From NCBI GenBank assembly GCA_008973525.1, contig WACJ01000406.1, forward strand, positions 992,001-1,056,000: DNA of 64,000 bases, read 5' to 3'. Positions 25,227 to 37,108 of this stretch are shown here, piece by piece; within the stretch, counting starts at the first letter, position 1, and every line of letters begins with the position of its first letter. The notes beneath the pieces are model-generated. The model was not told the DNA's origin. It ran no database searches and saw only the letters and a list, made by a program, of their open reading frames with translations. The translations under genes and the position numbers were made by a program. The DNA comes from Stenopsyche tienmushanensis (lineage: Eukaryota > Arthropoda > Insecta > Trichoptera > Stenopsychidae).

Positions 25227-26825
25227 TGCTGAATGCATGGTATTTTTTGAGTCTATCGGGAATTTGATGCGGATAAAAAGTCTCAAAGTTGCGAAGCATT
25301 CATACATTCCACATGTATTAATCGTTTATAGATTATTCATATCGTGGCAACAAATATTGTTATGAGAGAAGAAAAATTGTTAAATGTGTTACAATCAAGA
25401 TTATTTATTTTTAAATCAAAATTGAGTTAACAAATCTATCAAAGAAAGCCTTGTACTTAAGCCATTTCAAAAAATTTTGCTTTTCAATAGGATATATCTT
25501 GAAAATTAAGATTGTATATATCAAAGTGCATTAGCTAATAATTAGATAATGAATATACATACTAAAATGTGCGTACATTAACGATAACAGTTTAAAAGAT
25601 GTATTTATCATATTTATGCTTAATTAAAATTAAAAAATGTTCCCCAAGTTATACTCAAAAGCTTCATCATAATCAGTAACAAATGATTAACTTTCAACAA
25701 ATCAGCCAAACGTGCCTTTGATCTTAAAATTAACCAGAATAGTCCGTAGTCAACCAGAGTAGCTTAACAAATGGGAAACATTATTCAATAAAGTAATAAG
25801 TATATTACGACCAAATTCCAGTGATGAGATTTTTGCTTTGGTAAAACTTACATTACTTTTTTCCTGTGAATATTACATAGTACTCGTTACCCATGCAAAA
25901 ATTTAAACACTAAAACATTGTCATTAAGCTAAATAAATTTAAAAAATGTTAACACCTTGCCATTTGTTACACATGATTATTAAAAATACATTAACATGTG
26001 AGTACTTTTATTTTACTGCCAATATTAAAAGTAACGTACTTTATTTTCATACTTAGAATTATTACGGAGATATTTTTTCATTAAATGAAATAAAATTACA
26101 TCAGCACATGGCAATGTGTTAAGACGATTTATGTGCTTATGATTATTATTAAAATTTGAAAAATGCCATTTTGAATGGCATTATGTTACTTTTATTATGC
26201 CGAGTGTATGTTCTTCGTAGATTTTAGATTGCGTAAATGGTACTATAGTTTCTGAACAGTTTTGGAAGTATTACTATATCTTAATTTTCACAATAAATTT
26301 AAAACTTTCACCACTTCAATAAATATACATTTATTTTATATACAGTGACATAACTAGTCTCAAGCGGGCCAATGTACAAAATATTAACGTGGGTACCCTT
26401 GATTTATTTGTTAGAACCTATTACTAATTTGTTATAAGAAATGCCACACATTTGGCCAGACGGTTCCCCTGTAAGCTGGTGTCCATTGTAAATAGAATAT
26501 TTATGTACAAAACCTTCATAAAAATGTTATTATTGACATCAGAAATGTAATCGGTGTCTATTTTTAAGATTTTATTTAAGATAGAGCTATTTATTATCTG
26601 TGATTTTTAATGTTAATTTTTCAAAATGATGTATATTTTACGGATGTTATTATTTTAATTTGCAAAAATTCAAATGAGATTTAAAATACACATTATATAA
26701 CACAATTTTTTCAGATTTTTTTAAATTTAATACCAAGGAGTACCCTTCAAGCATTGCAATACCACAGGCACTTAGCATTGATTTGAAAAGAAACACAGTA
26801 ATACAATTACGTGGTTTTTTGCTTC

Positions 26826-27045
26826 AGGCTACGTCGCTTCACCAGACCAATATGCGCCAACGTGGTGCATCCGTCAAACATCTCGCAAAACAAATTGCGT
26901 GCACAAACAATACTTGTACTATGCGTATGTAATTCCCACAAGTTCAAAGAATAAGTTGACGAAGTTTTATCGCAATCGGATGAACATTATGGCAGCGCAT
27001 AAAATACAAATAAACAAACATTTTTTCTTTATATATTAAATAACC
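26826..27045 (+). mobile_element. RTE-like non-LTR retrotransposon 3' tail
   Basis: The sequence AGACCAATATGCGCCAACG, then AATTCCCACAAG, AGTTTTATCGCAATCGGATG, AACAAACA and a TTTATATATTA end is the typical layout of insect RTE-type LINE 3' tails (or SINEs using them). Two related tails in the same orientation lie back to back at 34200-34570. No reverse transcriptase coding remains. Confidence 0.65.
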
Positions 27046-28412
27046 GCTGAAATGCATGAACTAATAGACAAGATATTAGTCTCGTAATGCTTGACTCATG
27101 ATAAAGTTTGTTGATGATTATATGACTAAATATTGTTGGTAAGTTTGTATTTCAATAGGGAAACTGTGAAAAACTACTTGAAACGGACTAATTGATTTAG
27201 CTGAAAAGGGCTTCCAGAATGAAAAAATGTTAATCTCTCCTTTCCCAATTCCCTCCACTCTCTCCCCTCCACGTGCAATTATCCGAGGGAACTCGAGACT
27301 AAGTGCTTTCCTATTTCAGGTTGACCCTCTCAGTTCGGCGATTTCAAAATGATATATAAGGCAATGGAAGACAACTGTCAGGCTGTCTGTTTGATGTTTT
27401 TCTTGTCCTTGTTCTGTTCATAAAGCTTCTTGGCTCTGAACCAGTAAGGTTCATCTTGCTCCATGTTATTGAGTAGAGTCGACTATGTAAGAGATAGCGA
27501 GTGATAAGCAAGCCATGATTTGTAAAAGTAGCAATGAATAATAGATAAGCTGAGCATCAGCTTGTTGTTAAAAGAGTATTTAATCTGTAAATAAGTACTA
27601 ATCAAGTGTCAATAGTTAAAATAAATAAAATCGTATAAGCATAGTAGTTAGGAGTAGTCAAATGTAGTTAGGCTGCAAAAAAGTGCATTAGCCAGGGGTG
27701 ATTGTGTCGTATCTAAGTATTCAAAACACATATAAAGACGAGAGCTTTTATTTTAGTATTTTATTATATATTCTATCAGTCAATACATGAAGGCAAACCA
27801 ATGACAAAATGATATTTTAAAGGATTATTTTACAATAACAATCAAGCCAAATATGAAAAGAAAAAAATCTATATTTATAAACTAAATAATGTATTTTAAA
27901 AATAATCTTTTTGATAATCAACAAGAAAATCTAAGTTTGCAAATATAAAACTATATCACAGTGCAGCCGTTCCCAACAATAATATACGTTTTCATACAAT
28001 CCAGTTAAAAATTGTATTTTTAATCTTCTTAAAAATAACATAATACTTAAAATGAAAATCAATATGGCATTTTGCGAAACTCAATCCATTTATAATGATG
28101 GGACATGATTGTGAACAAAAATAGCAGTAAAATATGAACGCTTATGTAATAACGAGGCGTCATTCGCATAGTACCACACGTTTTTAAAATTCCTCAAGCA
28201 TTATAATATAACATGTACAATTTTTATGTCAATATGTGTGAACAGTGTTAAAAATAAAGCCAAAACTTATTACATACTATTGTAGTATTGTGATCTCTCA
28301 GGGCAAAACACAAGCAACATTTTTCATAAACACACTTCTTAAATCAAACACTTAATAATTTCAAGCTCCAATGAAATAACAATATGCCCACAAATTTATT
28401 TTGTGTAATATA

Positions 28413-28618
28413 CAACAAGACCCCGCTTAACGTTGTTTCGGTATTATTCGATAGTTGAAATATTGCTTTAATACGCACATGTAGTCTTGCAGTGCATTTG
28501 ATATCATTATGGTATGAAACATATTTGCTGCGTTGATCAGTCGTTTTAATTAAGATGACCTCATTTATCACGCGGAACTTATTGTAACATATCCCCTGCG
28601 TTAAGCGAGGTCTTACTG
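28413..28618. mobile_element. Tc1/mariner- or pogo-type MITE with TA duplication
   Basis: A 206-bp element. The left end TA-CAACAAGACCCCGCTTAACG and right end CGTTAAGCGAGGTCTTACTG-TA are imperfect inverted repeats flanked by TA on both sides (28411-28412 and 28619-28620). 'GACCTCGCTTAACGC' termini are characteristic of non-autonomous pogo-like elements in insects. The minus-strand 75-codon frame inside it has no domain. Confidence 0.8.
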
Positions 28619-29149
28619 TATATCTTATTCCAATTAAATAGTAACAATGATATACTTCGAGGAAATCTGGGTTTCAATCGTTATTATAGCAAAAGCAAAG
28701 CATTTTACACCCATGGCACATGGCAGTAATACAATATATAAAATATGATATTCATATTAACCCTCTCAAATACACAATATTAGTGTGTTAATCTAATAAA
28801 CAATATATTCAATTTAAGCTGTTTCTTCGTCATTTTATCGGACAATTGACTTGTTTTATAATATTTTAAATCAAATAGTTTCTATACAGTTTTCAAAAGG
28901 CTTAGATTTAAAATATATATCAGGATTTATTTTAAATTGCATGTTAATGTTCACCGATGTGTAAGAAATTTTGCGTTAAAAAACAGGAATAGAGTAGCAA
29001 ACTGACTAAAGTTGGTGAAACTATTTTATCTACTGAAATTTAACAAACTTCAGCTAGTCAAAAATTTCAACGTGCAAGGATACTTTTCATCTATTACAAA
29101 GAATCCATCGTACAAAAACAAGCAAACGGATTATATACAAAAAAACTAC

Positions 29150-29625
29150 TATGATCGACCCGCGATAATCTGAACCCCTGGTAATCTGACATGCCAATAT
29201 AGTACGGCAAAACTTTGTCAATGTAAAAAATGCAAAAGTGAGATTCTGGACTGCTTAAATCGTAATGTAAGTTGGCAAGTGAGTATAGCATACGACGATC
29301 CACAATTTTTGATATAAAAAAGAACTTCAAGAACATTCGAATGCTCGTCTCCACCACTAATCGTGGGAAAATCAAAGCTTAACATTCTGAGGAGGAAGCT
29401 TTGTACATGTGGTTTCTTCATTGTGTTTATGACGTTAATTCTCTAATATAAACCCTTGTGTTATTTATGTATATCTCACCATTATCATAATTTTTCGGAT
29501 TACATATACTCCTTTTCAAAAATTTCCGGACTACAAGAGATCGGAGGCCAGTGAGCACTCTATGGTGCGATAAATTGGATAATCTTGCCTTGCAAAATGT
29601 TTGTCAGATTACCACGGATCAACTG
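29150..29625. mobile_element. possible pogo-like element
   Basis: The left end GATCGACCCGCGATAATCTGA and the right end (reverse complement) CAGTTGATCCGTGGTAATCTGAC are similar inverted repeats. TA follows the right end, and the left boundary is ragged. Such 'CAGTNGANCC...TAATCTGA' ends resemble the pogo/Tigger group. The interior shows short open frames without an identifiable transposase domain. Boundaries are uncertain by a few bases. Confidence 0.55.
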
Positions 29626-30735
29626 TATATGAATATCTTGCTTTAAAACCCTTAATTTTTTATATCATAAGATGTCAGTATAACACATGAAATTTTACTT
29701 TACCAATTGATCCAATAGATTTTTAAAAATAATTATGAAAAGCACTATAAAACCAGGTAGTATTGGAATGCATAATGTTTAGAAATCTGAACACTCGATA
29801 GAATAGTTAAATTGAAATGCTTAAAAGTGAACACAAACAAAACGATGAGACCATTTCAGATTTCAAAAATTGCTCCCTTTTGTGCATATAGTCTATGACG
29901 CTATATAAATAATTATATTTACTACTAAAAATACACAATGCAATCAATGGAATTCGATTCAGTCAGTGTTTGAAGTTAAAATTTATTATATTTATTGTAA
30001 AGTTTCAACAAAAAACATATACTTATATAATATTTACGGCTATTATAAAAATAAATTTATAATACATTAAGGAAGTCAAGCAAGTAAGTGAACACTTTAT
30101 TTTATAATTATACATTAGCTCTTTCGTGTGTTATTAAAATGACAAATATTGTATTCAACTTTTGTGATAGTTACATAGATAAAGAATATTACTTTTATCC
30201 GACAGCTTGAAGCTAACACATCAAGAGTTTAAGTTTGCTTTTAAACATTTTTATGAAATTATAATCACATCAATAAATAATTTAAAAAATAATAGAATGA
30301 CTTTCACCCGTATTTATGAACATAATACGTTAATTCAAATAAATTCACACTCGTCATAAATAACAACAAACATTATAATTAACCGAATTTAGCAACAATG
30401 TTATCACTTTTTTCTTCGTAAAAAATACAATTATAAACTGGTGCATCATGATTAAATTTTAAAAAGATCAATTCTAAGATTTCAAAATATGCGAACTCAG
30501 TTAATATGAATAAAAGCATTTGATAAATGAGTTTTAACTTTTTACGCGGTATTTAAACAAAGGTTACAAGACTAAGTAACATAATACATATATATTTATG
30601 TAAACCAATAAATTAAATTAGATATTCTACCACTGGACAAAATATCAAGGTTCTTCGTGAATGCTTTGTAAATAAATTCATTGATGAACCAAAAATTAAA
30701 TATGGTAACACAAAAAACCAAAATCATTTTTAATT

Positions 30736-33700
30736 TTATCTTCTCAAATCAATCACTTCCAGGGAAGCATGTTCATCGAGTTTTATATGTGAGACATCCT
30801 ACAATTTAAAAAAAAAACATTAGAAATCCAAATACATATTAAAATAATGGGTGTGTGAATAATTTCCTGATGACTCATCATCAGATGATGGAATAACAAT
30901 TGTGTGCTTATAGCTTAAGTGGTGACGCATCTAAATTACAAGCTTTAAAATCACTAAAGTGTAAACAATATTTTTTTCCGTAGCATGAAACATGTCGAAA
31001 TTTGTGCCAAGTAAACTGTATTTACGGGGAATTTTACTGTATTACTATATGCAACCGAAGCACATAGAATCCTTGCAGACCTATGATGATCATGCTTTGG
31101 TGGAAAGAACATGCAGAGATTGGTAAATGGCGATGAAAAGAGGATATACTTTAATAATCCCATTGGGTTAACCCTTTCAAACCGGAGAACATACACGCTA
31201 CACTCTAATGTAAAACCACTTTTCTCAGGTTTATCAGCTTCAGGCTCAATAAATGAAACTTAGCACTGTTGATAGCACACAATATTCCTTCATTTCTTCA
31301 GAATATTTCTCAATGTTCAACTTGCATGGCATCTGCTTTCCGTTACTCAGCTATTTTTATCTATTAATGTGTTGCGAAAATAAAAGAACAGGGTTACCAT
31401 GCAAGTCTGCCAGTTTACTTCTGGAGTAAATTTTGCAAAGGAGTGGTGATACTCGGCTAATGACGCCACTCCAGAACAGTCAAGGGGCAATAATAAAATT
31501 GGTCAGCGATAAGAATGATGCGAGTATCTTAATTATCAAAACAAACGCCTGCTTTCAAGACAACACAAACAAAAGTCGTCTTATCTTTGTTGAAATTGAA
31601 AATATATTGAGAATGTTTAGATGTGTAGAGGTACCTTTACGGCACGGCTCTCCCATCGATGCATGAGTGTATGAAATGTAAGACACCTGTCTCTGTCTCA
31701 CGATTTCCGGTCCGATAGGGTTAAGATCGGCTAAGCAGTCGCAACGATGTCAAGGCGGAATATCCATGATTCCTAGCTCATGCTCTGTATTTGGTGGGAT
31801 CAGCTGGGCATAGTGTATTATGAGCTGCTCCAACCCAACCAAACCATTACAGAAGATCATTACCGAAAGCGTTTGAGACGCGTTGAGCGGCCACAATATG
31901 CCCAAAAACACAACAAGGTGATTTTACAAGATGACAACGCTAGGCCGTATGTCGCATAAGTGTCGTGACAGGTCGTTTTTTCAATCTGGGATTAAAATGC
32001 TGCCAGAAGGATGGGCAAAAATAGTGGTGAGCGACGGGCAATACTTTAATTTGCTTGCTTTTTTATTAATTTTTTAAAATAAAGGATTTATTTTCGCGAA
32101 AAACGACGAGAACTTATTCACACATCCAATAGGTTGTTCAAATAAATATACCTTAAAAAGTGGCGGATCACTCGGATGTGGATGAAAACCTGACTGCCTA
32201 CAGTTTGCTATGAATGACATACCATAATGTGGGGTCAGTCCAAAATATCCAGTCCTATCGTGATAATAAAAAATCAATAAAACATATTTATAAAAACTGT
32301 ATCAGCCAACTTAAAAGATCTTACTCGTTGTATTTGGGAGCACACACAATGGCTATTGCTTCTGGCATCATCAGTTGATAAGAACACTGTGTATGAAGAT
32401 CTACCGATGATAAAAATGCAGTCTGCGTGGGATGAGTCTATAAAATCGAAAATAAAAATTAATAAAAACAATGACAAACTTATCACAAATAATACATTAA
32501 GACAATCATATTACATGGATCCAACCCAGCGTTATAAGATTATGCTGATCCTGATAGTAAAAAATTTCCTCCTCATTTTTAGTACTACAAGAATCAGCCG
32601 TACCACTTTGTTTGGGTACTATCATGTGAGTAAGCAAAAATCGATTCCTTTCCTATCGGTAAAAAAAATCAAATAATATCCTTTTATTACAGTGTTCAAT
32701 ACAAGTAAGACAGAAAGCTGGCAGCATAAATTGAAGGTCATCTAACACATGTGAATAATTTAATAATTGTGTTTTGGCGTGTTTCTGGATTATATTATGA
32801 CAGTCTGGCGATTGAGTGTTGTTGGGTTTAGGAGAGGGGGTTGCCAGACTATTATCAGCTTGTTAAGATAGTGCCAGAGTATATATTATTATTAGTTTTA
32901 CTCATTTATAGAATAGAAATTTTCACTAGATTTCAACCCCCTTCCCTCCAAAATCCAACGGCACTCAATTGCCAGACTGTCATAATGATAGTCTGGAAAC
33001 ACGCCAGAACACAACTATTAAATTATTCACATGTGTTAGATGACCTTCAATTTATACTGCTAGCTCTTGGTATACAACATATACAAACAAATAAAATATA
33101 CCAATTTCCCAGCGAGTATGCCGCATGTTTCAATATTAGCTTTTGTATTGGAGGCAGACAATTTTAGGAATTTATCCATAAGCAGAGACGGAACTATAAT
33201 AGTTCGAAGAGCTGATCCTCCACTGAGCAACGACTCAGTGTGCGATTCAAGTGGCAGTTTGTCAATTTCGGTTGGACTAAAAAAAAGCAAAATCATCTAA
33301 ATTAAAAATGTAAATTTGAATTGCAATATTCAAGCATATACTTATACTGACAGCTTAGGTTTCGTTTTTCGTATAATCGGTGGAACAGGGATCGTAACCA
33401 CCCGGAGGAGCTCTATTTGGTTCAGTTGCAAAATCATCAGGATAGAGAACATCTTGCATGCTAGATGGAGTTACATTCGTCCACGATGGCTACAGTTAAG
33501 TACAAATTTCTACATTAATTAAATGCTTCGATAAACATTACGATTTATAAATATAAAATTATTACATTTTCTGGAGCTGAAGGTAAAAATTTGGAAGAGT
33601 TTGCTGGATCTCTGTTGTTGAATTTTCTCAATTCGTCGGCCTGTAAGCTTTCTGCAAACTTTTCATCTTGTTCTTCCTGTTTTTTAAGTTGACGAGCCCT

Positions 33701-36076
33701 TTCCTGTTCTTCCTTTTCCTTGATTTTCTGAAGACAATGAAAGGTTTTTTTATAATTTTTTATAGAGATTTTTAAAATGATTGAACTGATTATCTTCATT
33801 ATTAACTAACCGTTTCAACAAGAATTTGTTTATATTCTTTGGTATAACGTTCTAACAACAAAACTTTCAATTTTTCTGCCTTAGGCATCACTTCCTTGAG
33901 TTTAACTCGATTGGCTACTTTTATATCTGAGCTGATAGATGCATACTCTGGATGTTCTCTAATCTTTTCGATAAAAATTGTCATGTATTTGTTATAAAGA
34001 AGATAGGCATTTTCAAGATTCCCCTCTTGAAAGTAGATGTTACCCATCCTCACCAATTCAAATCCAGATCGAAAATACCTAAAATTAAAATACATTGAAT
34101 ATTAAGTGATGCCAAAACAATTTGTACTCTGGCCGTCGTATACATCATACACATATTAATGTGTGTATGCGTAGCATAAAGCAACCAGTATACCAGTAGC
34201 TTCCCTGTTTTATTACATACTAGCGAATACCCGACATACGTTGCAATGCCATAAGTGCTTAATCATTATTTTTAAAAACTTAGTACGTGGTTACCAGACC
34301 AATATGCGCCAACATCCATACAATATTTTTATCATGCCTATGTTATTCCCACAAGTGTAAACAGCAAATTGATAAAGTTTTATCGCAATCGGACAAATGG
34401 TATAGAAGCGTATTAAATACGGACAAACAAATATTGATTTTTATATATTAGACTATGCCTATGTTACTCGCGCAATCCTTAGCAATAAGTAGACGAAATT
34501 TTATCGCAATCTGATGAACGGTATAGCAGCGCATTGCATACGAATAAAGAGAGATTATTTTTTATATATTAGAGAATACACAAATACAGCTTAATCTATT
34601 AGTTAACAATTTCCGTACACAATTGGAAAAAAAACATAAAATTAACGTTTCCTAGGAGCTACGATGTTTCATTTCTACCGCGCGTGTCTCACGCATTTTT
34701 TAATTTTAAACTATGATTAAAGATTTTATAAATTACTTTTCTCTCTGCAGTCAATAAGAGAAACATATGGTTGTATGATTCTCGTTAAGTCATCATGTAT
34801 GACAGTTGTTCGGGATCATTTTACATTATTTTTTGTAATTAATCCATACCATTTGAAATTTATCATCACCAGTTGAGGGCTACAATGTTATTTCATTGTT
34901 ATATATTAAAAGTAGTATTGTGTTATATCATATTAATGTACTACTCCAGACAGAAAAAATGGGTACTATAACACGTAGTATAGTACTAGAACGTGCAGCA
35001 TTTCATATATATTTGAACATTTAACTTGATGCTTAACTTAAGTTAAGCTTCTGTATCTTGAATGAATGACGGCAGCAGTCATTCCGCGTACATGGACACA
35101 ACGGGATGTCCGAAATAAAGATTTTATTTATTTCGGACATAACTTTTTAATAAAATCTCTAAAAATTGTATAACGCGATTGTATACCTGTAATCAACTTT
35201 AAATTAAAAACATGTAAACAAGAATCACGTCAATCTTAAAAACTTAATGATTCCAGGATATTGGTTTAATTAGTTCATAAGGCTGTACTCGAATAGAGTC
35301 AATTAAAAGCATTTAATTATTTATTTTTCTTTAAACGCCAATATATGGCTTATTAAGACATTAATAAGATTTGTATCAACATATTCTACTAAATTGTTGT
35401 TGAATTATTTATACATAATATATTTTATTTCAAATTATAACAAATGCTGTTAAAAAAACAGTAATTTCACCCAATTAGAATTTTATTTGATTAGTGGCGA
35501 ATGATGCAATAAAATTCCAATGTCTACAGATGGATAGCTAAACAGGTCAGCCAGAACAGATATTTGAAAGTGAATAGTTTAAGCGAATTAACAGTCATAT
35601 GATCTAATTGAAACATATTTATACTAATCAAATTCTCACAACAATATCATCAATATAGCTGATTGAACACACAAAATGAATTTCAATTATTGACAGCTAA
35701 CGGTTTAACCTTGCATAATCTTCTATATTATTCATATAAGTAGATCTTACAAAATGATTGAGAATCAAATAATCAATTGGATAATATGTAACTTAGTTGT
35801 TATTAACAGTTACAATCAAACGAAAGAGAATATTCACGTTAGTTGAATATGTTTTATATATAGACTGAAGTATCCATAGCAGAATATCCAGAATAAATAA
35901 TTTCAATTTTAATTAAGTATTACAATAAAAATAATTCGTTCTACAATATACAGTTACAGCAATGAGCACACATACATCCTGCAAGCTACATTATTGTCGA
36001 CAGATACAGCGGCAGCTTTCGTGGCTAGCTGTTTAACGCGTTCTGCTGCATAAGCAGCAGCTTCAGCATCCGACAT
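30736..36076 (-). CDS. STAMBP: STAMBP/AMSH K63-specific JAMM deubiquitinase (one apparent 1-base insertion)
   Basis: AMSH cleaves K63-linked ubiquitin chains from endosomal cargo at the ESCRT machinery. Nine minus-strand exons: 35976-36076, 33811-34078, 33566-33727, 33352-33489, 33102-33276, 32515-32652, 32325-32437, 32152-32254, 30736-30798. Together they give 419 residues (human 424) if one extra base is discounted. The N-terminal USP8_dim/MIT-like domain is clear ([29 protein letters not shown]), followed by a Lys/Glu coiled coil. The JAMM core has the catalytic Glu in [10 protein letters not shown] and the zinc motif [14 protein letters not shown], then [17 protein letters not shown] and the C-terminal [12 protein letters not shown] and SLEVIDL motifs. 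Exon 4 changes frame at the GGG run 33388-33390: the residues before (YPDDFATEP) and after ([12 protein letters not shown]) are both family-like but out of frame. The residue two after HTHP...DLH is Gln (LHTQC) where human has His. Intron 1 (1.9 kb) and intron 8 (1.35 kb) carry repeats. Confidence 0.93.
31488..31724 (+). repeat. dispersed repeat family 2, copy B (STAMBP intron 8)
   Basis: Inverted relative to the copy at 21225-21590. It ends in GGTCCGATAGGGTTAA directly before a mariner relic that starts at about 31735. The plus-strand 77-codon frame at 31433-31666 derives from the repeat and is not a gene. Confidence 0.75.
31735..32080 (+). pseudogene. mariner-type transposase relic (C-terminal part)
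   Basis: Across two frames the plus strand encodes [20 protein letters not shown], then HYRKRLRR, then [14 protein letters not shown] and, after another shift, [14 protein letters not shown] and SDGQYF. These are the successive hallmarks of the mariner catalytic domain: the WDxxGVxYYELL block, the HDNARPH block containing a catalytic Asp (here DDNARPY), and the GIxxLPxRWxK...DGxYF C-terminus. It is frameshifted, lacks the DNA-binding half, and lies in STAMBP intron 8 antisense to the host gene. Confidence 0.85.
32705..33078. repeat. long imperfect inverted repeat (hairpin) in STAMBP intron 5
   Basis: The left arm (about 32705-32851) and right arm (about 32935-33078) are reverse complements with scattered mismatches and short indels. 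Matching landmarks are AATTGAAGGTCATCTAACAC, CACATGTGAATAATTTAATA and CCAGACTGTCATAAT. The spacer is about 85 bp. The hairpin lies wholly inside the 449-nt intron between exons 5 and 6 (32653-33101), with the right arm extending close to exon 5. It may be a fold-back transposon or an inverted duplication. Confidence 0.85.
34200..34575 (+). mobile_element. two RTE-like 3' tails in tandem (STAMBP intron 1)
   Basis: The first tail includes ATACTAGCGAATACCCGACA, then ACCAGACCAATATGCGCCAA, TTATCGCAATCGGACAAATG and a TTTATATATTAGA end (about 34200-34450). The second (about 34450-34575) repeats ATGCCTATGTTACTC, TTTTATCGCAATCTGATGAA, GCAGCGCATTGCATACG and TTTATATATTAGA. The head matches the widespread insect 'ACTAGCtgACCCGgCAaACGTTG' repeat family. 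They are antisense to STAMBP. No coding remains. Confidence 0.65.
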
Positions 36077-37108
36077 CTTTGCACTAATTCTATTATCTAA
36101 AGCAAATTATGCATTTAGATGCAAATCAATGTTTCGCTGATATTAAGGCTTCCAGTGACTATGAATCACCTCGACACACTAACTGTCACTACTGCATATC
36201 GAAAAAGGTAATCGCATATGTAAACACTTAACGAAGCTGACTAACGTGTTATGGCCAAAATATGCTTTAAAAAAATATTATTATTGTAAATCCTCTTTAT
36301 TTTCTATCATTTTACTATATTCACATTTTCGAACACTTATTGATAAATTCTCATTCATTTGATTTAATAAAATCTATTCTAATATTTAAAAAAAATCATT
36401 ATCTTTTAACGGATATTTTTTAGTTTACTTAATTTTGATTAAAAAAAAACAAAAGTGACAGTTATTCTTTTGTCCATAATTAAAATAATTATTTAATTAT
36501 AATAGTAATAATTATAGTAAAAATAGATTTATATTTCATCTTAAATAATAAATATTTTTAAAAATGGGGAAATTAAATAAAATAGGGAAAATTGGCAAGC
36601 GAATTAATAATCTTTAATATCCATAAATTACAAAAGTATTCAAATGTCATTTGTTAACTTATCTATGGTTTGTGTTTATTTCTTATAGAACTTTATTTTT
36701 GCAAACGTTGGTCGTTTACTAAATCATTTAAGCAGATGTTATTTTTTAAAGCTTATTTTGAAACCAGTATTTGACATAAACTATAAATTGATAAATGTAA
36801 GTGCTTCTAATTTCATGTTAAAAATATTACTATATAAATAAAACGCATTTAACATAGATAAAACATTGTATTTATATTTAAACTTTAAATAAATTAACAA
36901 TTACTAAATACATTTTCTACTAATAACATATATAATATTACTATAACAGAGTGGATTCTTAACATACATTATTATCAACCGTTTTAAATTTATTTTTTAA
37001 AAGACTTATTGATAGAATAAAATTTTAGCGATGTTTCATCGAGTATTTTATGGTATTCAAGGTGATAGAAAAATTAAAACGAGGGCAATTACAGAATTAT
37101 TAATGCAC
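36077..37108. other. STAMBP upstream / IFT172 downstream spacer
   Basis: About 1.0 kb of very AT-rich DNA between the STAMBP start codon and the IFT172 stop codon, both genes on the minus strand. TTTATT at 36989-36994 (AATAAA on the minus strand) is a candidate IFT172 poly(A) signal about 115 bp past its stop. No other feature seen. Confidence 0.5.

Larger units (their letters stand above)
25227..30735. other. intergenic, AT-rich, no gene seen
   Basis: No coding region is supportable. An AATAAA at 25787-25792 is a candidate poly(A) signal for the aminopeptidase, about 560 bp past its stop. A mildly GC-rich patch at 27235-27340 has no other feature. An RTE-like tail (26826-27045) and two pogo-like elements (28413-28618, about 29150-29625) are listed separately. 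The remainder, including 29.6-30.7 kb, is plain AT-rich DNA. Confidence 0.6.
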
